This document shows, piece by piece, positions 1-5,926 of a stretch of DNA of 13,853 nt. The translations under genes were made by a program, and so were the position numbers. The notes beneath the pieces were generated by a model. The model had not been told where the DNA came from. It was given only the letters and a program-made list of their open reading frames with translations, and did not search any database. Source of the stretch: JBBRWO01 sp964388455 (GTDB taxonomy: Bacteria; Actinomycetota; Coriobacteriia; Anaerosomatales; JAAXUF01); the NCBI GenBank assembly GCA_964388455.1, contig CAYMAN010000042.1:1-13853 (forward strand), given 5' to 3'. Every line of letters begins with the position of its first letter. The first letter of the stretch is position 1.

Positions 1-571
1 CCGCCTGCACGCTCATGCGCGTGTTGGTGCCGATGACGGCGCTCGGTGCCTCGAGATCGACCTTCGACAGACGCGCGGCCTTGGTGAAGAGCGCCTCGGC
101 AGAAGTCTCGACGCCCGGAGCGATGGCCCCGCCGAGGTAGGCGCCCGATGCATCGATCACGTCGACCGTCGTGGCGGTACCGAAGTCGACGACGATGACC
201 GGTCCCCCCAGGCGCTCGAACGCGGCCACGCCGTTGACGATGCGGTCCGCGCCGACCTCGTGTGGGTTGTCGTAACGGATCGGCATACCGGTCTTGAGCC
301 CGGGACCGACCACCTGAATGGCGCCGTCACACGCGACCGCGGCCACGTCTTCCCACGCCGCGGTCAGTCTGGGCACGACCGACGCGAGGATCACGTGAGA
401 TACATCGCTCCACGCACGACCGTCTAGCCCGAGCAGGGCGTGCACCTTCACTCGCAGTTCGTCGGCGGTGAGCGCGGCGTTGCTGGAGATGCGCCAATGC
501 GCGATCAGCTCGTCGCCTGCGAACAGGCCTAGAACGGTCTGGGTGTTTCCGACATCGATGGCGAGCAACAC
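1..571 (-). CDS. coaX: Type III pantothenate kinase CoaX (partial, 3' end outside window)
   Basis: Phosphorylates pantothenate with ATP, the first step of coenzyme A synthesis, in the cytoplasm. About 190 N-terminal residues are visible of a family that is usually about 255-260 long; the C-terminus runs off the left edge. The product begins VLLAIDVGNTQT, the phosphate-binding DxGNT motif of type III enzymes. It continues with GADRIVNGVAAF and VVDFGTATTVDVID, and the last visible part includes VIGTNTRMSVQAG, all hallmark CoaX blocks. The start is a GTG at 571, chosen because the DxGNT motif follows at once and a GGGAG ribosome-binding site lies about 10 nt upstream. It is divergent from the two-component genes, with 172 bp between them. 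CoaX-type enzymes are typically not feedback-inhibited by CoA. The family call is secure. Confidence 0.95.
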   Translation of the reverse strand, partial: MLLAIDVGNTQTVLGLFAGDELIAHWRISSNAALTADELRVKVHALLGLDGRAWSDVSHVILASVVPRLTAAWEDVAAVACDGAIQVVGPGLKTGMPIRYDNPHEVGADRIVNGVAAFERLGGPVIVVDFGTATTVDVIDASGAYLGGAIAPGVETSAEALFTKAARLSKVDLEAPSAVIGTNTRMSVQA

Positions 572-620
572 GGCTGGCTCTCCCTGGCTGTTGGGCGGGT
601 GACGGCACGGTGACGCCGGT

Positions 621-649
621 CTGAGGACCCGCGGCTCCGATGCTATCAT
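621..649 (+). promoter_or_regulatory. Candidate promoter of the two-component operon
   Basis: CTGAGG (621-626), a 17-nt spacer, then TATCAT (644-649) preceded by TGC, giving an extended -10 (TGnTATCAT). The -35 matches TTGACA at only three bases, but the extended -10 compensates. It leaves a leader of about 90 nt before the GTG at 744. Read by eye only. Confidence 0.45.
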
Positions 650-652
650 CGG
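637..652. promoter_or_regulatory. 16-bp inverted repeat over both -10 elements
   Basis: CCGATG-CTAT-CATCGG is a perfect 6-bp inverted repeat with a 4-bp centre. It lies exactly over the -10 hexamers of the two candidate divergent promoters. It could be an operator for a dimeric regulator; no family could be assigned. OmpR/PhoB-type regulators usually bind direct repeats, so autoregulation by the neighbouring regulator is not the obvious reading. Confidence 0.35.
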
Positions 653-673
653 TCGAGGCCGCCTGCGGAGCAA
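645..673 (-). promoter_or_regulatory. Candidate promoter of coaX, overlapping the divergent one
   Basis: On the minus strand, TTGCTC (668-673) is followed by a 17-nt spacer and GATGAT (645-650). The -10 hexamer overlaps the -10 of the divergent two-component promoter, so the two would compete for polymerase. The match is moderate. Confidence 0.3.
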
Positions 674-685
674 GGGCGCCACATC

Positions 686-706
686 GCGGCTCGACATTCG
701 GGCCGC
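686..706 (+). other. Hairpin in the leader of the two-component operon
   Basis: GCGGCTCGA, loop CAT, TCGGGCCGC: a 9-bp stem with one G-U wobble and a tight 3-nt loop. It lies 24 nt before the GGGAGG ribosome-binding site (731-736). There is no T-tract, so it is not a terminator; it may stabilise or structure the 5' leader. Confidence 0.35.
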
Positions 707-743
707 TCCGACCGACCCCCGCCCAACCCCGGGAGGCAGCACC

Positions 744-1448
744 GTGACCGACACACCCGCCCGTATCCTCGTCGTCGATGACGAGGCCTCCATCACTGAA
801 TTCGTGAGCTACAACCTGCGCAAAGAGGGCTACGAGGTCTCCGTCGCTGAGAACGGCGACGATGCTCTGGCGCTTGCACACGCGACCGCGTTCGACCTCG
901 TGGTGCTCGACGTCATGCTTCCTGGAATCGACGGTTACGAGGTGTGCCGTCGGCTGCGCGCCGAGTCCAGCGTGCCTGTACTGTTCCTCTCGGCCCGTGA
1001 CACCGAGCTCGACAAGGTCGTCGGACTCGAGATCGGCGGAGACGACTACCTGGCCAAACCGTTCGGAGTACGTGAGCTGCAGGCGCGCGTGAAAGCGCTG
1101 CTCAGGCGCGCTCCGGCCGGCGTTCGTGAACCGAGCGTCGCAGGCGAGCGAATCGAGATCGCCGGCATCACGCTGGATGAGTCCACACACCTCGCCGAGG
1201 CGGACGGTCGCCTCATCGACCTGACCCCTCGCGAGTTCGAGCTGCTCGCTTGCCTGATGCGCCACGGCGGCAAGGTCCTCTCTCGCGACCAGTTGCTGCG
1301 CGAGGCGTGGGGCTGGGAGTACCTCGTCGAGACCAAGACCGTCGACACGCACATCAAGCGTCTACGTGACAAGCTCGAGGCCGCCGGCGTGGACTCATCG
1401 CTGGTCGAGACGGTCCGCGGGTACGGCTACCGCTTTCACAAGGCGTAG
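744..1448 (+). CDS. OmpR/PhoB-family DNA-binding response regulator
   Basis: Transcription factor of a two-component system, 234 residues, a standard length. The receiver domain (about 6-120) has the acidic pair D12-D13, phospho-acceptor D56 in LVVLDVMLPG, switch serine S83 and the invariant K105 in YLAKPF. The C-terminal half (about 130-234) is a winged helix with the usual family pattern (LTPREFELLACL, then TVDTHIKRLRDKL, ending VRGYGYRF). The GTG start has GGGAGG 7 nt upstream (731-736). The sensor kinase begins 6 nt after the stop, so the pair is co-transcribed. The sequence resembles PhoB/PhoP/WalR types, but no phosphate or wall genes directly adjoin, so the signal and regulon cannot be named. 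The family is certain; the specific role is unknown. Confidence 0.95.
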   Translation: MTDTPARILVVDDEASITEFVSYNLRKEGYEVSVAENGDDALALAHATAFDLVVLDVMLPGIDGYEVCRRLRAESSVPVLFLSARDTELDKVVGLEIGGDDYLAKPFGVRELQARVKALLRRAPAGVREPSVAGERIEIAGITLDESTHLAEADGRLIDLTPREFELLACLMRHGGKVLSRDQLLREAWGWEYLVETKTVDTHIKRLRDKLEAAGVDSSLVETVRGYGYRFHKA

Positions 1449-1454
1449 GCGCTC

Positions 1455-2498
1455 ATGCGCACCGCGCTTCGTACCCGCATCGCACTGACCCTCGCGGCGT
1501 TCGCACTGCTCGGCGCGTCTGCGGTGGCGGTCATCACCTGGCTGGTGCCGAATGTCGGCACGACGATGCTCATCGCCACAGCGGCCGTCATCACCGTGCT
1601 CGCCTGGCTCGCCGGCCGCGTGATCGCCCGCACGTTCATGGCACCGATGGAGCGTCTCGGCGTATCGGCGACAGCATTCGCCTCCGGCAATCACGCCGTG
1701 CGCGCGGAGATCGAAGGACCCCGTGAGACGCGCATCGTCGCGGAGGCGTTCAACCAGATGGCTGCCGAGGTGGACTCGGCGATAGAGGAGCTCAAAGCCG
1801 AGGAGCGTCGTAAGACGCAGTTCGTCAGCGACGTCAGCCACGAGCTGCGCACTCCGCTCACGGCGATCCGCGGCGCGGCGGAGACCCTGCTCGACGGCGA
1901 TGTGGATCCTGAAGACCAGCAGCGTTTCCTCACGACCATCGCACTGGAAGCCGAGCGTCTCGGGCGGCTTGCCAACGACCTGCTGACGCTCCAACGCATC
2001 GAAGGCGCCACGGGTGAGCTGCCGATTCGGCCAGTCGACCTGCGTCTCGCAACGGACCGTGCGGCCGCGATGCTCGAACCCCTTCTCGAGGACCGTGAAG
2101 TCACCCTGACCGTGAACGGGCGATGCCCGCTGGTCCTGGGCGATGTCGACCGTCTGCAGCAGGTCGTCGCCAATCTCGTCGACAACGCGAGTCGTATCGT
2201 GGGGGCTGGCGGCCACGTCCGCGTCGAGCTCACCGCCGAGGGAGATCGGGCCGTGCTCTCGGTGCTCGACGACGGCCCCGGTATCCCGGAAGCGGACCTC
2301 CCCCGCCTGTTCGATCGCTTCTACCGCGCGGACTCGAGCCGCACGCGAACCAGCGGTGGCGCGGGTCTGGGGCTGGCAATCGTTCGCGCGATCGTCTCGG
2401 CGCACGGCGGGCGGATCGAAGCCGCGAACCTGCCCACCGGCGGCGCGCGGATGACCGTGGTGCTCCCGACGCTGGCCGAGGAACCCCCTATCGACTAG
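1455..2498 (+). CDS. Membrane sensor histidine kinase without a large sensor domain
   Basis: Partner kinase of the preceding regulator, 347 residues. Two hydrophobic segments (about 10-30 and 36-57) are separated by only about five residues, so almost nothing is exposed outside. A HAMP-like linker follows (about 55-108). The HisKA helix carries the phosphorylated H129 in VSHELRTPLTAIRG. The HATPase_c domain has N240 (ANLVDNAS, N box), DDGPGIP (272-278, G1), FDRFYR (F box) and GGAGLGLAIV (G2). All catalytic motifs are intact. Without a periplasmic or PAS domain, the signal is probably sensed in the membrane or delivered by a partner protein. The gene ends 35 bp from the convergent bioY; only a weak 5-bp hairpin (2491-2505) lies there. 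Confidence 0.95.
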   Translation: MRTALRTRIALTLAAFALLGASAVAVITWLVPNVGTTMLIATAAVITVLAWLAGRVIARTFMAPMERLGVSATAFASGNHAVRAEIEGPRETRIVAEAFNQMAAEVDSAIEELKAEERRKTQFVSDVSHELRTPLTAIRGAAETLLDGDVDPEDQQRFLTTIALEAERLGRLANDLLTLQRIEGATGELPIRPVDLRLATDRAAAMLEPLLEDREVTLTVNGRCPLVLGDVDRLQQVVANLVDNASRIVGAGGHVRVELTAEGDRAVLSVLDDGPGIPEADLPRLFDRFYRADSSRTRTSGGAGLGLAIVRAIVSAHGGRIEAANLPTGGARMTVVLPTLAEEPPID

Positions 2499-2533
2499 TG
2501 GTCGAGGAGTCGGCGTGCGTCGAGCTGCGAGCG

Positions 2534-3133
2534 CTAGCTGCGAGCCCTGCGGATCACGTCGGCGACCCCAACGGCGACCGTTGCCTTGATCGCATCGGGG
2601 ACGACGAACGGCAAGACGCCGGCCATGAACGCAGCCGATGGTCCCATGTTGGTCACGACTGAGAGCTGCATCCATCCCAACAGGTAGATGCTGACGATGC
2701 AGACGGCGGCCGCCGATGCACCAGCCACCGGGCTCGAAGCGCCTCGACCGCGCATGAAGCCGTGCAGCCCCGCGCCGAGCATCGCGCCGAGGAAGAATCC
2801 GATGAGGTAGCCGCCGGTCGGCCCGACCAGTACACCGAGGCCGCCTTGTCCATTGGAGAACACCGGCAGTCCGACGGCCCCCATGACCAGGTACACCCCG
2901 AGCGCGGCAGCGGCCCAGCCCGGACTCAACAACAACGCGGTCAGGACCACCACGAACACCTGGAGCGTGACAGGCACTGAGCCGAGAGGAATGCTGATCC
3001 ACGCCGAGACGGCAAGAAGTGAAACCATGAGGGCGGCGGTCACCAGATCACGTGTGCGCTCGGCGGGCCGGATGCGTGCATTTCCGGCTTTGGCAGCACC
3101 TTCACTTGGCTGATCGGACTCGAATCGGCTCAT
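2534..3133 (-). CDS. bioY: Biotin ECF transporter substrate-binding subunit BioY
   Basis: Membrane S-component that captures biotin for uptake, usually with a shared ECF energizing module (two ATPases plus EcfT). None of those is in this window. The product is 199 residues, the normal size, with about 25 hydrophilic N-terminal residues followed by about six membrane segments. Family blocks are ISIPLGSVPVTLQVF (about 46-60), GPTGGYLIGF (104-113) and PFVVPDAIKA (175-184). The start is ATG 3133, with GGAG 7 nt upstream (3141-3144). An in-frame start further upstream (3199) would place the operator and promoter inside the gene and is rejected. The operator at 3143-3174 implies repression by the biotin-loaded BirA encoded at 8742-9707. 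No biotin-synthesis gene is visible, consistent with reliance on uptake. Confidence 0.93.
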   Translation of the reverse strand: MSRFESDQPSEGAAKAGNARIRPAERTRDLVTAALMVSLLAVSAWISIPLGSVPVTLQVFVVVLTALLLSPGWAAAALGVYLVMGAVGLPVFSNGQGGLGVLVGPTGGYLIGFFLGAMLGAGLHGFMRGRGASSPVAGASAAAVCIVSIYLLGWMQLSVVTNMGPSAAFMAGVLPFVVPDAIKATVAVGVADVIRRARS

Positions 3134-3142
3134 CGTCGGTCT

Positions 3143-3174
3143 CCGTAAACTATCGTCTGGCGATTGGTTTACGG
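3143..3174. promoter_or_regulatory. BirA-type operator upstream of bioY
   Basis: Perfect inverted repeat CCGTAAAC-N16-GTTTACGG. It matches the known BirA operator pattern (TTGTAAACC, 14-15 nt, GGTTTACAA) in core sequence and spacing; only the outermost bases differ. One arm overlaps the -10 hexamer of the bioY promoter and the other overlaps the GGAG ribosome-binding site. Bound repressor would therefore block transcription initiation. Confidence 0.8.
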
Positions 3175-3199
3175 TAACGATGCCGGGCGGTCGCGTCAA
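3171..3199 (-). promoter_or_regulatory. Candidate bioY promoter
   Basis: On the minus strand, TTGACG (3194-3199), a 17-nt spacer, then TACCGT (3171-3176). Transcription would start near 3164, inside the BirA operator. The same two hexamers with the same spacing occur before the ArsR gene (4812-4840). Confidence 0.6.
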
Positions 3200-3264
3200 G
3201 CCAGCCCGATATCCGACAGGCGCTGTCCCTCCCCGCCGCTCGGGATCGACGCGGAGTTGGCCCC

Positions 3265-3870
3265 TCAGACGTCGCTGGCGCGTTCAGCACGAACCTCGCG
3301 GAGGATGCTGATACCGCCGCGCACGACGATGGCAGCGATGACTCCGCCAATGATAAGGTCGGGGATACGCGTACCCAGCACCAAGACCAGCGCCCCTGAG
3401 ACGATGACGCCGATGTTTGCCACAACGTCGTTCGCCGAGAATATCCACGAGGCCCGCATGTGCACTCCGCCGCGGCGGTGCTTCGAGATCAGGGCGAGGC
3501 AGGTGACATTCGCCACAAGAGCTACCGCGCCGATGATCATCATCAAGACGCTCGAGGGCTCACTTCCCCCAATGAACCGCCGTGCCACTTCGAGCAGCAC
3601 ACCTAGGCCAAGAGCGATCTGTCCGATCCCGCTGGCAACTGCGGCGTTTGACTGTATCCTTGAAGATTTCCCGACCGCGTACAGGGCGACGGTGTAGACG
3701 GACGCATCGGCAAGCATGTCGAGGGAGTCCGCCAGCAGGCCAGCAGCATCTGCGAACCATCCCGTCAGGGCTTCCACGACGAACATCAGTGCATTTATGG
3801 CCAATAGAATCGCAAGCGTCCGTCGCTCGATTGCGGCCGCTTCCTGAAACTCGTTGTCCATATCGCACAT
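3265..3870 (-). CDS. Short CDF-like cation transporter lacking the C-terminal cytoplasmic domain
   Basis: Membrane protein of 201 residues from the cation-diffusion-facilitator superfamily, with about six membrane segments and no cytoplasmic C-terminal domain. It resembles a known group of roughly 200-residue proteins that begin with MCD. The TM2 motif is LLADSLDMLAD (about 45-55), a DxxxD (D51, D55) where full-length zinc exporters have HxxxD. In TM5 the matching position reads FSANDVVAN (F144, D148), so one usual ligand position is a phenylalanine. The start is ATG 3870: it gives the MCD N-terminus, lies 5 nt after the stop of the preceding CDF gene and has GAGGA 9 nt upstream. It forms an operon with that gene, so metal efflux or an accessory role is likely. 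Substrate unknown. Confidence 0.85.
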   Translation of the reverse strand: MCDMDNEFQEAAAIERRTLAILLAINALMFVVEALTGWFADAAGLLADSLDMLADASVYTVALYAVGKSSRIQSNAAVASGIGQIALGLGVLLEVARRFIGGSEPSSVLMMIIGAVALVANVTCLALISKHRRGGVHMRASWIFSANDVVANIGVIVSGALVLVLGTRIPDLIIGGVIAAIVVRGGISILREVRAERASDV

Positions 3871-3875
3871 GGCTC

Positions 3876-4775
3876 TTATTCCTCGTCGCAACTCATGCCG
3901 GTGCAGACACCGGTCGTTTCGGTTTCCATCGTTGCGTGCTCCACCCCGAATTTATCGTGAAGCATCGACTTGAGTTGCCTCACCGTCTCCAAACGCTCCA
4001 TCTCACCAAGGCCACACGCAAGCACCACGTGTGCGGACAGCACGATACTGCTGGCCGTGATGGCCCAGACGTGCAGGTCGTGTACGTCCTCGACGAGGGG
4101 ATGCTCCCGTATCGCAGCCGCCACCAACGCCAGTTCGACTCCTTCAGGCACACCTTGCATGAGGATGTTCGCCGCGGTGCGCAGCAGACCGACGGACTCC
4201 TTTATCATCCACGCCGCGAGAATCAAGGACACAATTGGATCGACCACGAACCACCCGAACCAGTACATAAGGGCTCCCGCGATCAGCACGCCGAATGAGG
4301 CGACCGAGTCCGACACCAGATGCAACACCGCGCTTCTGATGTTCAGGTTAGACCCGTGTCCCCTGAGCAGCCATGCGGCCGCGGCATTGGCGATCATGCC
4401 GAACGCCGCAAATGCCATAACCAGTCCGCCTGCAACCGGCTCTGGACTTGCCAGTCTCTTGAACGCCTCCACTGACACGAAGACTGAAACCGCTATGAGG
4501 CTTGCAGCATTCAGTACCGCTGCCAGCACTTCGGCACGCTGGAATGCAAAAGTGTACCGAGTGCTTGCTGGCCGCTTGGTTACGCGGTACGCACCGTAGC
4601 TCAGGCAAAGAGCCGCGACGTCCGTCAAGTTGTGCAGGGCGTCAGCAATTAGGGCGATACTCCCGGCCAACACACCCCCGATGAGCTGCGCCGTCAGGAT
4701 CACGACATTGATCGCGATGCTGGCGAGAAGCTTGGGGCCGAGTCTTCCGTCAGGTAGGTCGTGCGAGTGAGCCAT
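3876..4775 (-). CDS. CzcD/ZitB-type cation diffusion facilitator (heavy-metal exporter)
   Basis: Inner-membrane exporter of Zn, Cd or Co ions, driven by proton exchange. 299 residues. Six membrane segments span about 15-205, with metal-site motifs HNLTD in TM2 (H48, D52) and HLVSD in TM5 (H152, D156). The cytoplasmic dimerisation domain (about 206-299) has VHDLHVWAI, with H232 and H235 typical of its metal sites, and a C-terminal tail with C291 and C296. The start is ATG 4775 (MAHSHD), with GGGAG 9 nt upstream; an earlier in-frame start at 4859 would run through the promoter region and has no such signal. It is divergent from the ArsR regulator and followed after 5 nt by the short CDF. Zn/Cd/Co export is a family inference. 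Confidence 0.92.
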   Translation of the reverse strand: MAHSHDLPDGRLGPKLLASIAINVVILTAQLIGGVLAGSIALIADALHNLTDVAALCLSYGAYRVTKRPASTRYTFAFQRAEVLAAVLNAASLIAVSVFVSVEAFKRLASPEPVAGGLVMAFAAFGMIANAAAAWLLRGHGSNLNIRSAVLHLVSDSVASFGVLIAGALMYWFGWFVVDPIVSLILAAWMIKESVGLLRTAANILMQGVPEGVELALVAAAIREHPLVEDVHDLHVWAITASSIVLSAHVVLACGLGEMERLETVRQLKSMLHDKFGVEHATMETETTGVCTGMSCDEE

Positions 4776-4811
4776 GTTGTCCAACTCCCAAGAACGCAGG
4801 ATAGGTTGAGG

Positions 4812-4840
4812 TTGACGAGATATCACATGCAGACTACCGT
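4812..4840 (+). promoter_or_regulatory. Candidate promoter of the ArsR operon
   Basis: TTGACG (4812-4817), a 17-nt spacer, TACCGT (4835-4840), the same hexamers and spacing as the candidate bioY promoter. The leader would be about 70 nt. It faces and overlaps the opposite promoter of the exporter genes. Confidence 0.45.
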
Positions 4841-4859
4841 GATACAAACAAACCTTCAA
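4831..4859 (-). promoter_or_regulatory. Candidate promoter of the CDF exporter operon
   Basis: On the minus strand, TTGAAG (4854-4859), a 17-nt spacer, TAGTCT (4831-4836). Its -10 overlaps the -10 of the divergent ArsR promoter, so one bound ArsR repressor could silence both directions. A weak TTCA-N10-TGAA inverted repeat (4855-4872) lies over its -35. Confidence 0.45.
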
Positions 4860-4917
4860 GGGAATGTATGAATGAATAGCCGGAACACGTTGTCAGGGTT
4901 TACGGAGGAGGATTGCG

Positions 4918-5277
4918 ATGACTTCAAAGGAGCCGGTTCCTCACTGCGATGTCGAGGTTGTACATGCTGATGTCGTGCAACGCTTGGCACCTGTGCTGGC
5001 TGGCCTCGATGGCGTTGGTGAGACCATGTCCATCTTCGCAGATGACACACGCTTCAGGATCCTTGTCGCGCTGAGCAGATCGGAACTCTGTGTGTGCGAT
5101 GTCGGCGCGCTCGTGGGGGCAAGTAGCTCCGGCGTGTCGTATCACCTGCGCAACCTATACCGTGTGGGTGCGGTGAAGTATCGGCGCGAAGGCAAGCTTG
5201 TCTACTACCGGCTCGCAGACGATGCGGTCGCGACCCTTATCGGGGCGGTTCTTAGCCACACTGGCCATTCGGGATGA
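4918..5277 (+). CDS. ArsR/SmtB-family metal-responsive repressor, CadC-like
   Basis: Dimeric winged-helix repressor that releases DNA when metal binds; 119 residues. The centre reads ELCVCDVGALVGASSSGVS, with C58 and C60 forming the CxC pair of the CadC-type thiolate site, followed by YHLRNLYRVGAVKYRREGKL, the recognition helix and wing. C10 (PHCD) can stand for the first N-terminal cysteine of CadC, but the residue in place of the second (V14) is not cysteine. The helix-5 site reads DDAVA, without the histidine found in SmtB/CadC, so sensing probably relies on the thiolate site. GGAGGAGG (4904-4911) lies 6 nt before the ATG. It likely represses the divergent exporters and its own operon. Cd, Pb or Zn is inferred from C58/C60; the exact ion is uncertain. 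Confidence 0.92.
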   Translation: MTSKEPVPHCDVEVVHADVVQRLAPVLAGLDGVGETMSIFADDTRFRILVALSRSELCVCDVGALVGASSSGVSYHLRNLYRVGAVKYRREGKLVYYRLADDAVATLIGAVLSHTGHSG

Positions 5278-5903
5278 ACGTTCGTCTCGATATACCGTCC
5301 ACTGCGTACGTCGGGCTTCTCTTCCTCGGCTATGCCGCCCTTTGGTCCCTCAAGCGACGGCAGCAAAGACTCACCACCGGAATCGATCCCGACATTTTCG
5401 CCCAGCGTCCTTCCAGCGGGCTACAGAGCTATGTGTCCAGCCTGTCACGGGTACTGCAGTGCTATGTGGGTATAGTGATCGCGGTACATGCGCTGGTGCC
5501 TGGGGACATTGCGGGGCTTCGACAACTGCCCCTGCTCGATCGGCCAGGAGTCGATGAAGCCGGCTTCCTCCTCGGCGTGGCCGGCCTCATGCTGTGTTGG
5601 TTGGCCCAGCGAGCCATGGCTGGTTCATGGCGGGTGGGTATCGACGAGACCAACCCAACAGAGCTCATCACTTCAGGTCCGTTCCGGTTAATCCGCAACC
5701 CCACCTACTCAGGACTGTTCGCCCTCACGCTGGGATTCTGGCTGATATGGCCGACGTGGGCGGTGCTGATGTTTGCGGCTCTCTTCGTGGTCATGCTCGA
5801 AGTGCAGGTACGGAGCGAGGAGGAGTACATGCTACGGAAGCACGGGGAGGCCTACGAGTCGTATTTTGCCCGGACCAAGAGGTATATCCCCGGCGTGTAC
5901 TGA
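5274..5903 (+). CDS. CzcN/ICMT-like membrane protein (isoprenylcysteine methyltransferase family)
   Basis: Integral membrane protein of 209 residues with about five hydrophobic segments. The C-terminal half carries the ICMT/PEMT family signature: GPFRLIRNPTYSG (135-147), then EVQVRSEEEYMLRKHGEAY and a YIPG ending (about 176-208). These motifs bind S-adenosylmethionine and the lipid substrate in characterised relatives. Bacteria lack prenylated CaaX proteins as known substrates, so methylation of a lipid or small molecule is possible but unproven. Relatives (CzcN/NccN) recur in metal-resistance clusters. The start overlaps the ArsR stop by 4 bp (ATGA), so it is translationally coupled and metal-regulated. 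It ends 23 bp from the convergent M23 gene. The family call is firm; the role is not known. Confidence 0.88.
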   Translation: MNVRLDIPSTAYVGLLFLGYAALWSLKRRQQRLTTGIDPDIFAQRPSSGLQSYVSSLSRVLQCYVGIVIAVHALVPGDIAGLRQLPLLDRPGVDEAGFLLGVAGLMLCWLAQRAMAGSWRVGIDETNPTELITSGPFRLIRNPTYSGLFALTLGFWLIWPTWAVLMFAALFVVMLEVQVRSEEEYMLRKHGEAYESYFARTKRYIPGVY

Positions 5904-5926
5904 CCCTGGGAACTCGCGAGGTCAGC

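Noticed and set aside
327..1352. Minus-strand open frame of about 340 codons across coaX and the response regulator
   Set aside because: Its composition is a shadow of the real genes, and it overlaps coaX on the same strand in a different frame.
2524..2545. Direct repeat of GCTGCGAGC at the end of bioY
   Set aside because: Two 9-bp copies overlapping the bioY stop; too short to mean a mobile-element footprint or terminator.
1395..3002. Long minus-strand open frame (over 500 codons) antisense to the histidine kinase and running into bioY
   Set aside because: It is Arg/Gly/His-rich with no family resemblance. It overlaps the clear kinase motifs and bioY in other frames, a usual effect of high GC content.
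3205..3244. Nested inverted repeats (CCCGA/TCGGG around GACAG-GCG-CTGTC) after the short CDF gene
   Set aside because: The stems are only 5 bp with no T-tract, so it is too weak to call a terminator, though it lies where one would be expected.
4898..4905. GTTTACGG just before the ArsR gene, identical to one arm of the BirA operator
   Set aside because: Only a single half-site is present, with no inverted partner at the right distance. It probably reflects the ribosome-binding region.
5901..5924. TGACC...GGTCA inverted repeat between the convergent ICMT-like and M23 genes
   Set aside because: It is a 5-bp stem with a long loop and no T-tract; not enough to call a bidirectional terminator.
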